In this document: one piece after another, positions 26,176 to 35,122 of the stretch
How the letters are laid out: every line of letters begins with the position of its first letter
Position numbering within the stretch: position 1 is the first letter of the stretch
Assembly (NCBI RefSeq): GCF_001021555.1
Contig: NZ_LDCP01000001.1
Coordinates: 434,001 to 498,000 of the forward strand
From: Aurantiacibacter marinus
GTDB taxonomy: Bacteria > Pseudomonadota > Alphaproteobacteria > Sphingomonadales > Sphingomonadaceae
Direction: 5' to 3'
DNA length: 64,000 nt
Notes under the pieces: model-generated
The model's input: only the letters and a program-made list of their open reading frames with translations
Told to the model about the DNA's origin: nothing
Databases searched by the model: none
Program-made: the position numbers and the translations under genes

Positions 26176-26211
26176 GGCAAGTCTGGGGGCAAGTCTGGGG
26201 GCAAGTATGAG
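26176..26211. repeat. 12-bp tandem repeat in the leader of the acyl-CoA synthetase gene
   Basis: Three consecutive 12-base units (GGCAAGTCTGGG twice, then GGCAAGTATGAG), and a partial fourth unit. It lies about 80 bases upstream of the synthetase ATG and just beyond the ggt stop. Confidence 0.8.
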
Positions 26212-26225
26212 GGCAAAGTCCGCCG

Positions 26226-27941
26226 CTATTGGGTGACCGCCACGCCTTCGCTGCGGGGATCGGCGGCGCCAATCCAGCGGCCGCCACGCCATTCCACGGC
26301 ATTCGCCTTCAGCGGAAGTTCGCGTGCGGCAACAGAATGGCCCAATGCTTCCAATGCCGCCTGCAAGCCGGGAACGACATTGTCTTCCTCGATGGCTATA
26401 GTGTCTCCGGGAGAATACAGCATGGGCAGGGAAATCGCATCCTGCGCCGTCAGGTCCCAGTCGATATATCCGACCAATGCCTTGGCCACCTGCACGGGAA
26501 TCGTGCCGCCGCCGGCTGCGCCGATGGCGAGTACCGCCGTGCCGTTTTCATCGAAGACGATGGTGGGTGACATCGAGCTTCGCGGACGCTTGCCGCCTTC
26601 AACCCGGTTGGCGACCACTGCACCGTCAATATCAGGGCGGAAGCTGAAGTCGGTGAGTTCATTGTTAAGGTAATACCCGCCGAACATCAGGCCTGATCCG
26701 AAGGGGCCTTCGATGGTGGAGGTCCAGGACACCATATTGCCCGCGCTGTCCGTGACGGCAAAATGACTGGTCCCGTTTTCAACCGGCTCATCACCATCAG
26801 GCGGGGCGAGAGCGATGCCGGGAGGCGTTCCGGCTTCCACCGCTGTCATACGGGTGCCGGGTGCCATCAGCAGACTGCGCGCAGCGAGATAGGCCGGGTC
26901 CGTTATGCCTGCCGGAACAGAGACGTAGTCGGGATCGGCCAGATAGGCCTCCCGGTCGGCATAGGCGAGCCGCTGGCTTTCCGCGAAAAGATGCCAGGCG
27001 GTATGACTTTCCGGCCCCATCGCGGCGATATCAAACCGTTCCAGCTGGCCGAGAATCGCCAGCACGGTAGTCGCGCCTGAAGACGGCGGCCCCATCGAGC
27101 ATATCGTATACTCCCGGTAATCGCCGCACACGGCAGGCCGGCTCACGGCGGAGTATTCCGTGATATCGCTGGTCCGCATGGCAGCATCGCCCGGAGTTTG
27201 CGCTGCGACATGGGCGGCAAGCTCGCCCGCGCGGTCTGCATACATGTGCGCCGGACCATCGGTGGCGAGCGCTTCCAGCGTGGCGGCAAGATCTGCATTG
27301 GTCAGCATAGTCCCGACGGGCAGGACGTTACCTTCTGCATCGAGGAACAGTGCTTCGCCTTCGGGCTGGTGCACCGCACGTTCGCGGACCCGTTCCACAT
27401 AGTAGGCGCCGCGCTCGCTCAATGCCCACCCGTCGCGGGCCAGGCGAATTGCGGGCTGGAACAGGGCTGCCCATTCAAGCTTTCCGTATTGTTCATGGGC
27501 GGACGCCGCGAGCGCAATGTTGCCAGGCACCCCTACGGAGCGCCCGCTGATCACTGCATCGCGGTATCCCAGCGGTTCACCATCCGGGCCAAGGAACCAG
27601 TCCGGCCCTGCTTCGGCAGGTGCGGTTTCGCGCCCGTCGATGGTGATGAGATCGCCAGCGGTATTCGTGCGCACGAAAAACCCGCCGCCGCCAATTCCTG
27701 AGCTTTGCGGTTCGACCACGGTCAGCGCGAGCATCACCGCAATCGCGGCATCGGTCGCGCTGCCACCTTGTCGCAGGATTTCCGCACCCGCCTCTGCGGC
27801 GCGGGGATCGGCGGCGCTGACTACGCCAGGCTGGCTTGCCGCCGGCGCGTTCGTCGCTGGCTGATCGAAGGAGGGGACAGTTTGGCATGCGCCCAAAGCA
27901 AGGGCTGCAGATGCGGCGAAAAGCATGCGGGTTCTGATCAT
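26226..27941 (-). CDS. ggt: Gamma-glutamyltransferase, lipoprotein-type
   Basis: Ntn-hydrolase that cleaves gamma-glutamyl bonds of glutathione in the envelope. The N-terminus has a lipoprotein signal ending LGACQ. The family block PQSSGIGGGGFFV lies near residue 80, and the autocatalytic processing site is NGTSHFAVTD, where Thr becomes the nucleophile of the small subunit, followed by STIEGPFGSGL. The last third carries MSPTIVFDENG and IGAAGGGTIPVQV. 571 residues is standard. Its start is 11 bases beyond the stop of pyrD. Confidence 0.92.
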   Translation of the reverse strand: MIRTRMLFAASAALALGACQTVPSFDQPATNAPAASQPGVVSAADPRAAEAGAEILRQGGSATDAAIAVMLALTVVEPQSSGIGGGGFFVRTNTAGDLITIDGRETAPAEAGPDWFLGPDGEPLGYRDAVISGRSVGVPGNIALAASAHEQYGKLEWAALFQPAIRLARDGWALSERGAYYVERVRERAVHQPEGEALFLDAEGNVLPVGTMLTNADLAATLEALATDGPAHMYADRAGELAAHVAAQTPGDAAMRTSDITEYSAVSRPAVCGDYREYTICSMGPPSSGATTVLAILGQLERFDIAAMGPESHTAWHLFAESQRLAYADREAYLADPDYVSVPAGITDPAYLAARSLLMAPGTRMTAVEAGTPPGIALAPPDGDEPVENGTSHFAVTDSAGNMVSWTSTIEGPFGSGLMFGGYYLNNELTDFSFRPDIDGAVVANRVEGGKRPRSSMSPTIVFDENGTAVLAIGAAGGGTIPVQVAKALVGYIDWDLTAQDAISLPMLYSPGDTIAIEEDNVVPGLQAALEALGHSVAARELPLKANAVEWRGGRWIGAADPRSEGVAVTQ

Positions 27942-27952
27942 GGAGCGCAGTG

Positions 27953-28999
27953 TTATTCGCTTCCGATCGCATCGGCAATGGATGTGAAGCCATCGCGCTT
28001 CATCAACTGTTCCAGACCGGCGGTTATTTCCCGTGCTACACTTGGTCCGCGGTAAATCATGGCGCTGTAAAGCTGCACCAATGTGGCCCCCGCCCTGATC
28101 CGCTCCCACGCGTGTTCAGCCGTGGCAATGCCGCCCACGCCGATCAGTGGCAGATCATTACCCGCAACCGCGCGGAATTTGCGCAATTGATCAAGTGCGA
28201 GCGGGCGCAGGGGTGCGCCAGACAATCCGCCGGCTTCTCCTGCATCTGCTGATGCCAGAGAAGGCCGCGAGATGGTGGTGTTTGCAACGATGAGGGCAGC
28301 GATGCCATTGTCCAGTGCCGCGCGCACAATCCGCTCGTGATCGCCGTTCTCCAGATCCGGTGCGACCTTGAGGAACACCGGCGGATCGCCTTCAGTGCGG
28401 CGCGCCCGATAGGCTTCGAGCAAATTCTCGAGCTCGCCCTTGCTTTGCAGGTTGCGCAGGCCGGGTGTGTTGGGGGAGCTGATGTTGATGGTGATGTAAT
28501 CGGCCACGCCGGACATGGCACTGACACCGCGAAGATAATCTTCAATCCGGTCCACAGCATCCTTGTTTGCGCCGACATTCACGCCGACGATGCCCGGCCG
28601 CGTGGACAGGCCTTCATCATCGCGTTTCACCAGCCGCAGAAAGGCAGAATCAAGACCGCGATTGTTGAAGCCCATGCGATTGATAACTGCCTGGTCCTCT
28701 ACCAGCCGGAACAGGCGCGGCTTCGGATTCCCCGCTTGCGGCTCCGGCGTCAGCGAGCCGACTTCGACATGGCCGAAGCCCCATCCGAGCAGGGAATCGG
28801 GAACCTCCGCATCCTTGTCGTACCCGGCCGCCATGCCCAGCGGATTGGGGAAAGTCAGCCCCGCCAGTGTCACCGTCAGCGGACCGCCGGGCGGTACCGG
28901 CTTGCCTTTGGGGCCTGCTTTCAGCGCCGCAATGGACAGGCGATGCGCGCGTTCGGGGTCAAGCTTGAAAATGGCCGGGCGGAGCAGATCATAAAACAT
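27953..28999 (-). CDS. pyrD: Dihydroorotate dehydrogenase (quinone), class 2
   Basis: Membrane-associated flavoprotein oxidising dihydroorotate with quinone in pyrimidine synthesis. The N-terminal YDLLRPAIFKLDPERAHRLSIAAL is the quinone-tunnel helix pair of class 2 enzymes. FPNPLGMAAGYDKDAEVPDSLLGWGFGHVEVGSLTPEPQ fragments, INRMGFNNRGLD, INISSPNTPGLRNLQ (FMN/substrate loop with the catalytic Ser) and VGVGGIATAEHAWERIRAGATLVQLYSAMIY parts follow. I chose ATG 28999, six bases after AAGGGG; ATG 29005 is also possible. Same strand as ggt, 11 bases apart. Confidence 0.94.
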   Translation of the reverse strand: MFYDLLRPAIFKLDPERAHRLSIAALKAGPKGKPVPPGGPLTVTLAGLTFPNPLGMAAGYDKDAEVPDSLLGWGFGHVEVGSLTPEPQAGNPKPRLFRLVEDQAVINRMGFNNRGLDSAFLRLVKRDDEGLSTRPGIVGVNVGANKDAVDRIEDYLRGVSAMSGVADYITINISSPNTPGLRNLQSKGELENLLEAYRARRTEGDPPVFLKVAPDLENGDHERIVRAALDNGIAALIVANTTISRPSLASADAGEAGGLSGAPLRPLALDQLRKFRAVAGNDLPLIGVGGIATAEHAWERIRAGATLVQLYSAMIYRGPSVAREITAGLEQLMKRDGFTSIADAIGSE

Positions 29000-29181
29000 G
29001 CTCATCCCCTTGGCAGTTTGGCCGGTTGTCGCGCAACGAAAAGCATACAAACCCGGCTAAATTCTGCTCCTAGGCGTTGCGTGTCGCCTTTCTACAATCA
29101 AGCGCGGCACGAATCGCCTACAACAATCGTGCGACCCGAAGGGCTCGAAACGCAAGGCGTGGCGAGTTCTCCACTTTAAAA

Positions 29182-29216
29182 GGGCGGTGATCTGTTGATC
29201 GCCGCCCTCTTTTTTG
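29182..29216 (+). terminator. Strong intrinsic terminator upstream of the DUF885 gene
   Basis: A 12-bp stem (29182-29193 with 29198-29209, tetraloop TGTT, one G-T wobble) followed by C and six T residues on the plus strand. No plus-strand gene ends just upstream (29000-29181 is the leader of the opposite-strand pyrD), so it ends either an uncharacterised short RNA or a leader of the gene at 29295. Apart from this, 29000-29294 holds nothing else I recognise. Confidence 0.8.
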
Positions 29217-29294
29217 GCTGCGGCCGCGGGTGGTCTTCCTTCGCAAGCGGGTTTGGCTTAGGTCTTGCGCAATCACACAAAGGATCCCGGCCCC

Positions 29295-31100
29295 ATGAAT
29301 ATTCCCGCACGTGCAATCCTGTTGTTGGCCACCAGCGCCCTCTCGCTCGCGTCCTGTGCCAGCATGCCGATTGAAAACGCAGCGCCCGCGAGTGCAGAGC
29401 TTGCCGTATCATCCGACCTTGCGGATTTCTTCGAGGAATACGACGCAGCCAGCCTTGAAATGTCACCGGAAACCAAGGCCTATCGCGGGATCCGCGATGA
29501 AGATTACGGTCAGTGGAATGATGTTTCGGCCCAGGCTGATGATGCGCGCCAAGACTTGCGGCTCGGTTATCTGGCACAGATGCGCGCGGGTTACGATCTT
29601 GCTGATTTCGATGGTCAGGATGCACTATCCTACCGCCTGTTCGAGGCCACGGCGGCACGCTCTGCATTGCTCGATCCGTACCGCGAATATGGCTACATCT
29701 TCGACCAGATGAATGGTGAGCAAAGCAACATTCCGGCGTTCCTCATCAACACCCACACCGTGACCGGTGTTTCGGATGCAGAAGATTATGTCAGCCGGAT
29801 CGAGGGTATCGGTCCGCTGATGGACACGCTGATCGCGCGCTCTGCCGAGCGCGCAAATAACGGCATCATGCCGCCTGACTGGGTTTACCCCTACGTTCTC
29901 AGCGACATTGAAAACCTGCTTGCCGCCGGAATGGACAATGCCGTTCTGGAGGATTTCCGCAGCGAAGTGGATGCGCTCGGCATCACAGATGATGAGCGCG
30001 GCAATCTGATAGCCGGGGCGGAGCTCGGATGGCAGCAGCATGCGATCCCTGCCTATCAGCGCCTCCGCACCGAAATGCTCCGTCAGCAAGCGAGGGCCCC
30101 GACAGACGATGGTATCTGGCGTTTCCCGCAGGGCGCGGAATATTACGATGCGCTGCTGTCCTATTACACCACTACCGATCTTACGGCGGACGAGGTCCAC
30201 AATATCGGCCTGCGCGAAGTGTCCCGCATCCACGGTGAAATGCGCGGCATTATGGAGCAGGTCGGCTTTGAAGGAAGCTTGCAGGATTTCTTCCAGCATA
30301 CCCGCAATGCAGACCAGTTCTACCATACGAGCCGTGAGGACTATCTGGCCGAAGTGGACACGGTGCTTGCCGCCATGGACGAACGTTTGCCGGATTATTT
30401 CATCACTCTGCCGGAATACGAATTGCAGATAAAACCTGTGGAGGCCTTCCGCGAACAAAGCGCAGGAAAGGCTTTTTACCAAAGCCCGGCGCCTGATGGT
30501 TCTCGCCCCGGCACCTATTATGTGAATCTGTACAATCTGCGTGACATGAGCCGGAATGAACTGGAAGCGCTGGCCTATCACGAAGCATCGCCGGGGCATC
30601 ATATGCAGCGCTCCATCCAGACAGGCCTTGGCGACCTGCCACCGTTCCGCCGGTTTGGTGGCTTTACTGCCTATACCGAGGGCTGGGGCCTGTATTCGGA
30701 GGAGTTGGGCAAGGACATGGGTTTCTATACCGACCCTTATTCCGATTTCGGGCGGCTGGGCATGGAATTGTGGCGTGCGGCGCGGCTGGTGGTAGATACA
30801 GGCCTGCACCACAAGCGTTGGAGCCGGGAGGAGGCGATTGCCTATCTTACCCAAAATACACCCAACCCTGATGGTGATATCCGCAAGGCGATAGAGCGTT
30901 ACATCGTCTATCCGGGCCAAGCGACGGCGTATATGATCGGAAAGCTGAAGATCATGGAATTGCGCGAGCGGGCGCGGGATGCGCTGGGCGAGCGCTTCGA
31001 CATTCGGGAATTCCACGAGGTCGTACTGATCAACGGCCCGGTCCCCCTCGATATTCTCGAAGAGCAGGTAGATGTGTGGATTGCTGCCGAATTGTCTTGA
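29295..31100 (+). CDS. DUF885 lipoprotein, predicted metallopeptidase-like
   Basis: A 601-residue protein with a lipoprotein-type signal (LSLASCASM, lipid-modified Cys). The rest is the DUF885 domain, which includes the conserved YHEASPGHHMQRSIQTGL (an HE-x4-HH motif that resembles a zinc site), YTEGWGLYSEELGKD and PGQATAYMIGKLKIMELRERA. The family is annotated as putative carboxypeptidase-like but without established activity. The ATG at 29295 follows a leader with a strong terminator. Confidence 0.85.
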   Translation: MNIPARAILLLATSALSLASCASMPIENAAPASAELAVSSDLADFFEEYDAASLEMSPETKAYRGIRDEDYGQWNDVSAQADDARQDLRLGYLAQMRAGYDLADFDGQDALSYRLFEATAARSALLDPYREYGYIFDQMNGEQSNIPAFLINTHTVTGVSDAEDYVSRIEGIGPLMDTLIARSAERANNGIMPPDWVYPYVLSDIENLLAAGMDNAVLEDFRSEVDALGITDDERGNLIAGAELGWQQHAIPAYQRLRTEMLRQQARAPTDDGIWRFPQGAEYYDALLSYYTTTDLTADEVHNIGLREVSRIHGEMRGIMEQVGFEGSLQDFFQHTRNADQFYHTSREDYLAEVDTVLAAMDERLPDYFITLPEYELQIKPVEAFREQSAGKAFYQSPAPDGSRPGTYYVNLYNLRDMSRNELEALAYHEASPGHHMQRSIQTGLGDLPPFRRFGGFTAYTEGWGLYSEELGKDMGFYTDPYSDFGRLGMELWRAARLVVDTGLHHKRWSREEAIAYLTQNTPNPDGDIRKAIERYIVYPGQATAYMIGKLKIMELRERARDALGERFDIREFHEVVLINGPVPLDILEEQVDVWIAAELS

Positions 31101-31265
31101 ACCACCGGCTATGACTTGTAGAAATACGACAATGTCGCTGAGATACAATGCGCATACGCTAAACGCGGTTATGCTAATTGGTACGGGTCGCTCGGGTTTG
31201 GTCGCCCCCCGATCAACAGTGCGACAAGTGGGGCGGCGTGATTCACGGGTCGCATCTGGTGATTC

Positions 31266-32132
31266 ATGCCGCCCCCTTTTTCGCTAGAATACTTCGATCC
31301 CCCTCCGGAACTTGCGCGCCACATCCTGGTGCTGTTTCACTTCGCGACCGATGTACCGCGGATCGAGGATCTGCAGCCGGGCGCCTTGGGCCAGTTCGTG
31401 ATGTTTCCGCGCGGCACCGGAACCATCAATTTCGGGGAGCGGACGGAGCATTTGGTATCCCGGCTTAATTTGATGAGCGGCTTCTCTACTGCCGCACCCT
31501 TTACAATGGATGGTCCGTGGCATGCTGTCGGCATGTCGCTATCGCCGCTCGGCTGGGCAGCACTAACCGGCACTCCGGCGAGTGAGCATGTCGATCAGTT
31601 CTGTCCTGCCGCAGAATTGCTGGGCGATGATGCTGCTTTATTCGGAAAGGATTTGAGCGCGCGGTATCGCAATGGAGAGATTTCCGGGCGCGATGCCAGT
31701 TTCGCAATGGCAGACTGGATCATGCCGCGACTGGCCAAGGTGCCGCCTGCGCATGAAAAATTGATCGAGCGAACGATTATCTGGTTGAGCGGGTCGATGA
31801 ATCCGGACCTCAGCCTGTTGTTTGACACACTCAATTACTCCCGGCGACAGGCGGAGCGCTTGGTGGAGCAGTATTTTGGCTTCCCACCAGCGGCGCTGGC
31901 CCGCAAATATCGTGCTGTGCGCGCTGCTGCGCTGCTATCGAAAGAACGCCTGACGGGTCATGAAGAAGCCGCGGTTGCCGATGCATTCTACGATCAGCCG
32001 CATATGGTGCGCGAGATTCGCCGTTATTGCGGTTACACGCCTTCTCGGCTGGGGGGCGATGGCCAGCCGATCCTGAAAACGCTGCTACAAATGAAGAACT
32101 TCAACCGGTTGCTGGAATTCCGGGCTTCTTAG
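31266..32132 (+). CDS. AraC-family transcriptional regulator
   Basis: A 288-residue regulator. The N-terminal part (PPPFSLEYFDPPPELARHILVLFHFAT) resembles the DUF6597-like sensor region of AraC regulators. The C-terminal third has helix-turn-helix segments: LNYSRRQAERLVEQYFGFPPAALARKYRAVRAAALL and ADAFYDQPHMVREIRRYCGYTPSRL, matching the AraC signature. The inducer and targets are unknown. The 31101-31265 region before it holds its likely promoter but no recognisable operator. Confidence 0.85.
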   Translation: MPPPFSLEYFDPPPELARHILVLFHFATDVPRIEDLQPGALGQFVMFPRGTGTINFGERTEHLVSRLNLMSGFSTAAPFTMDGPWHAVGMSLSPLGWAALTGTPASEHVDQFCPAAELLGDDAALFGKDLSARYRNGEISGRDASFAMADWIMPRLAKVPPAHEKLIERTIIWLSGSMNPDLSLLFDTLNYSRRQAERLVEQYFGFPPAALARKYRAVRAAALLSKERLTGHEEAAVADAFYDQPHMVREIRRYCGYTPSRLGGDGQPILKTLLQMKNFNRLLEFRAS

Positions 32133-32285
32133 TTTGCGATCCGGCATCCGCCGGATCGTCCACGCTAGACGGTCAGCAAGCTTACCCCGCTGCGGGCGGC
32201 CAGTCGGCCTTTGTCGGTTGCTGGTCGCGCCTGATACCCGCGCAATATCAGGAGAACGCGCAAAACGGTCGTTCTCACGACCGCC

Positions 32286-32333
32286 CGCCCGGACCGGCCC
32301 CGCAGCGTAGCGGAGGGAACAGCCGGGAGGACG
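32286..32333 (+). repeat. Dispersed 48-bp repeat, copy A
   Basis: 48 bases matching 52336-52383 at 42 positions in the same orientation. It lies in the gap between the AraC gene and the suf regulator (32133-32463), which otherwise holds a G/C-rich inverted arm upstream of it and the suf promoter region downstream. The rest of that gap has no gene I can support. Confidence 0.7.
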
Positions 32334-32390
32334 AAGTCGCGGATGGGACTTAAACAAACAAACGCTAACGACTCGCAACAAGGGGAAATG

Positions 32391-32463
32391 GCTTGATTCT
32401 GCCGTTTTTCAGCATAGGTGAATAATACGAACAAATTGGTCCGATTAGAAAGCCGCCCGCACA
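32391..32463 (+). promoter_or_regulatory. Likely promoter/operator region of the suf operon
   Basis: An A/T-rich stretch, in contrast with its surroundings, directly before the Rrf2-type regulator gene; it contains TAATAC and AATTGGTCCGATTAG-type imperfect dyads. Rrf2 regulators of suf operons commonly bind their own promoter, so an operator is expected here, but I cannot define the site with confidence. Confidence 0.4.
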
Positions 32464-32886
32464 ATGCGCCTGTCAAACTTAGCTGATTACGCTGTCGTCA
32501 CGATGACGGCTGCCGCGCGCCATTGTGGCGGCGGGCGCACCAGTGCGGCTGAACTGGCGGCGGAAACCGGCCTACCGGTTCCGACGGTGCAGAAAGTTGT
32601 CAGCAAGTTGACGGCGGCTGGCTTGCTGCGCTCCACGCGCGGTGCCGGCGGCGGTTTGCAGCTTGCGCGCCCTGCCGCTGCGATCAATGTCGCGGATATC
32701 GTGGAGGCGGTCGAAGGCCCGATTGCGATCACATCCTGCATTACCAGCAGCGATTGCGCGGTGGAGCAGACCTGCGCCGTCAAACCGCATTGGCCGCTGA
32801 TCAACACTGCATTGCGCGGCGCGCTTGCCGACATCACGCTACCTCAACTTGCTCGCCAAGTAGCTCAGGAACACGAACCCGCATGA
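32464..32886 (+). CDS. SUF operon Rrf2-family regulator
   Basis: A 140-residue winged helix-turn-helix sensor of iron-sulfur status, the first gene of the suf operon. The N-terminal [35 protein letters not shown] (recognition region) and [13 protein letters not shown] are typical. The three cluster-ligating cysteines are in [13 protein letters not shown] (about residues 97-109). It resembles the IscR/SufR-like regulator of sphingomonads. Its stop overlaps sufB by four bases, so it is probably autoregulatory with the whole operon. Confidence 0.92.
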   Translation: MRLSNLADYAVVTMTAAARHCGGGRTSAAELAAETGLPVPTVQKVVSKLTAAGLLRSTRGAGGGLQLARPAAAINVADIVEAVEGPIAITSCITSSDCAVEQTCAVKPHWPLINTALRGALADITLPQLARQVAQEHEPA

Positions 32887-34379
32887 CTGAAGAAACACAG
32901 CTCCAATCCCGTGACGAGATGGATCAGGACGCGCGCGATGCCGCTGCGAAAGCCGCAGATTACGAGCATGGCTGGTCATCTGACATCGAACAGGAATTTG
33001 CCGAAAAGGGCCTCACCGAAGACACGGTGCGGTTTATTTCGGGCAAGAAGAATGAGCCCGAGTGGATGCTCGAATGGCGGCTGAAGGCATTCCGCCTGTG
33101 GCAGACCATGGAAGAGCCGGATTGGGCCAAGGTCGGTTATCCCAAGATCGATTATCAGGACGCCTATTATTACGCCGAACCCAAGGCCAAGCCCAAGATT
33201 GGCAGTCTGGACGAGGTCGATCCGGAAATCCTGCGCATCTATGAAAAGCTGGGCATTCCCATTGCCGAGCAGGAAGTCCTCGCTGGCGTCGAAGGCGCGC
33301 GCAAGGTTGCCGTGGATGCCGTGTTCGACAGTGTCAGCGTCGCCACCACATTCCGCAAGGAACTGGAAAGCGCAGGCGTCATCTTCCGCAGCATTTCAGA
33401 GGCGATCCGCGAATATCCTGAGCTGGTGAAAAAGTGGCTCGGCAAGGTCGTGCCGCAGCGCGACAATTACTTCGCCACCCTCAACTGCGCGGTCTTTTCG
33501 GACGGCACCTTTGTGTACATCCCCGAAGGCGTGCGCTGCCCGATGGAGCTTTCCACCTATTTCCGCATCAATGCCGAAAACACCGGCCAGTTCGAACGCA
33601 CGCTGATCATTGCCGAGAAGGGGTCCTACGTGTCCTATCTCGAAGGTTGCACCGCGCCCATGCGCGACGAAAACCAGCTCCACGCCGCTGTGGTGGAACT
33701 GGTTGCAATGGAAGATGCGGAGATCAAATATTCCACCGTGCAGAACTGGTATCCCGGCAATGCAGAAGGCGTGGGCGGGATCTACAATTTCGTGACCAAG
33801 CGGGGGCTGTGCCAGGGTGATCGTTCCAAGATCAGCTGGACGCAGGTGGAAACCGGCAGCGCGGTGACGTGGAAATATCCCTCCTGCGTGCTCAACGGCG
33901 AGGACAGCGTGGGCGAGTTCTACTCCGTCGCCGTCACCAACAATCACCAGCAGGCCGATACCGGCACAAAAATGATCCACAATGGCAAGGGTTCACGCTC
34001 CACCATCATCTCTAAGGGGATTTCGGCGGGCAAAAGCAACAACACCTATCGCGGCCTTGTCCGCGTGGGCGCGAATGCGGATAATGTGCGCAATTTCACC
34101 CAGTGCGACAGCCTGCTGCTGGGCGACACATGCGGCGCACATACCGTGCCCTATATCGAGGTGAAGAACCCGACCGCGCAGATCGAGCACGAGGCAACCA
34201 CGAGCAAAATCTCCGACGACCAGCTGTTCTACGCGATGCAACGCGGGCTGGGCGAGGAAGAGGCCGTGGCGCTGATCGTCAACGGTTTTGCCAAGCAGGT
34301 GCTGAAAGAACTGCCGATGGAATTCGCCGTAGAGGCGCAGAAGCTGCTTGCGATCTCGCTTGAGGGGAGTGTGGGGTGA
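32883..34379 (+). CDS. sufB: Fe-S assembly scaffold subunit SufB
   Basis: Central scaffold of the SufBCD complex where clusters are built. The 498-residue product has the expected SufB blocks: [82 protein letters not shown] and [21 protein letters not shown]. The highly conserved [17 protein letters not shown] and [27 protein letters not shown] segments follow. ATG 32883 lies inside the end of the regulator gene (ATGA overlap). Confidence 0.97.
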   Translation: MTEETQLQSRDEMDQDARDAAAKAADYEHGWSSDIEQEFAEKGLTEDTVRFISGKKNEPEWMLEWRLKAFRLWQTMEEPDWAKVGYPKIDYQDAYYYAEPKAKPKIGSLDEVDPEILRIYEKLGIPIAEQEVLAGVEGARKVAVDAVFDSVSVATTFRKELESAGVIFRSISEAIREYPELVKKWLGKVVPQRDNYFATLNCAVFSDGTFVYIPEGVRCPMELSTYFRINAENTGQFERTLIIAEKGSYVSYLEGCTAPMRDENQLHAAVVELVAMEDAEIKYSTVQNWYPGNAEGVGGIYNFVTKRGLCQGDRSKISWTQVETGSAVTWKYPSCVLNGEDSVGEFYSVAVTNNHQQADTGTKMIHNGKGSRSTIISKGISAGKSNNTYRGLVRVGANADNVRNFTQCDSLLLGDTCGAHTVPYIEVKNPTAQIEHEATTSKISDDQLFYAMQRGLGEEEAVALIVNGFAKQVLKELPMEFAVEAQKLLAISLEGSVG

Positions 34380-34873
34380 TGGTTGAACGAAAAACCCTCC
34401 AAATCCGCGACACGACCGATGCCGAAGCGCCCGAGCTCGAGAAGAAGGGCCGTGGCTGGAAAATTTCCGACAAGCGGCTCGATGTGCTGCACGATCAGGC
34501 GCGCGATATGAAGCGTCATGCGTCGGACGCGCACAAGGCGCTCGCGGCGCGTTTCGCCAAGGCTGATCTGGGCAAGTACACCTTCAAACGCTTCGCCGTA
34601 GTCGGCAGCGCGATTGTCGATTTCAATTGCCACAACCTCGGCATGGCCATCGTGATCGACGAGGAGGGCGACAACGAAGCCCTCAACCGCCGCCGGGACA
34701 AGAGCCTGGAATCGGTCGGTGTGCGGGTCATGCATTTGAAGGCCGCCGATATACTCGAAAACATGGACGAGGTGCTCGTCCGCATAACCGCCGGTATGCG
34801 CCTGCGCATTTCCGATCGGGCAGATGCGCGGCGTGACCATTTCGCCCAGCGCAAGGGTGATGACGAACGGTGA
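34379..34873 (+). CDS. DUF559 domain protein within the suf operon
   Basis: A 164-residue protein whose second half (about residues 65-150) matches DUF559, a restriction-endonuclease-like fold: FAVVGSAIVDFNCHNLGMAIVIDEEGD, then RRRDKSLESVGVRVMHLKAADILENMDEVLVRI. The Asp in VDF is retained; the second acidic cluster is IDEEG where DUF559 usually has ELDG, so catalysis is uncertain. The sufB stop and this ATG share one base (TGATG), and the end overlaps the next gene by four bases. Its link to cluster assembly is unknown. Confidence 0.78.
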   Translation: MVERKTLQIRDTTDAEAPELEKKGRGWKISDKRLDVLHDQARDMKRHASDAHKALAARFAKADLGKYTFKRFAVVGSAIVDFNCHNLGMAIVIDEEGDNEALNRRRDKSLESVGVRVMHLKAADILENMDEVLVRITAGMRLRISDRADARRDHFAQRKGDDER

Positions 34874-35121
34874 GCGAGGCCATCCTCAAACTGGTGAAGA
34901 TGGCGCAGGATCATGGCATGTCCGGCAAACTGACGCATTGGTCAGAGGCGGACGTCTGGTGGTTCGAAGGCGAAATGCCGCAAGACATTCTCATGGCCGG
35001 CGGAGCGGAATCCTCGGTCGATTATTACGAACAAGCCGCCAGTCCGCATTACCGCGGCGATATCGGATTTATTGATGGCAACGCGAAAGTCGCCATCTCG
35101 TTTGACACGAAGAAAGACTGA
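34870..35121 (+). CDS. 83-residue protein of unknown function within the suf operon
   Basis: Small acidic soluble protein starting at GTG in a GTGA overlap with the preceding gene and ending one base before the sufC ATG. It has no cysteine, no signal and no membrane segment. Sequence features are an N-terminal helix (AILKLVKMAQDH), a WSEADVWWFEG segment and an SVDYYEQAASPHYRGDIGFIDG stretch. The tight coupling on both sides argues that it is a real gene. No family recognised. Confidence 0.72.
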   Translation: MSEAILKLVKMAQDHGMSGKLTHWSEADVWWFEGEMPQDILMAGGAESSVDYYEQAASPHYRGDIGFIDGNAKVAISFDTKKD

Positions 35122-35122
35122 A

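Noticed and set aside
26176-26211. CRISPR-like array
   Set aside because: The units are contiguous with no spacers and only about three copies exist, so it is a tandem repeat.
29625-31148. About 500-codon minus-strand frame opposite the DUF885 gene
   Set aside because: The plus-strand product has a signal peptide and conserved DUF885 motifs; the antisense frame has none.
32085-32381. Similar short peptides (RPxGCSLRxAxGPVRA) on the minus strand at 32085-32381 and 52120-52494
   Set aside because: The likeness is explained by the 48-bp DNA repeat; there is no ribosome binding site and the flanking frames differ.
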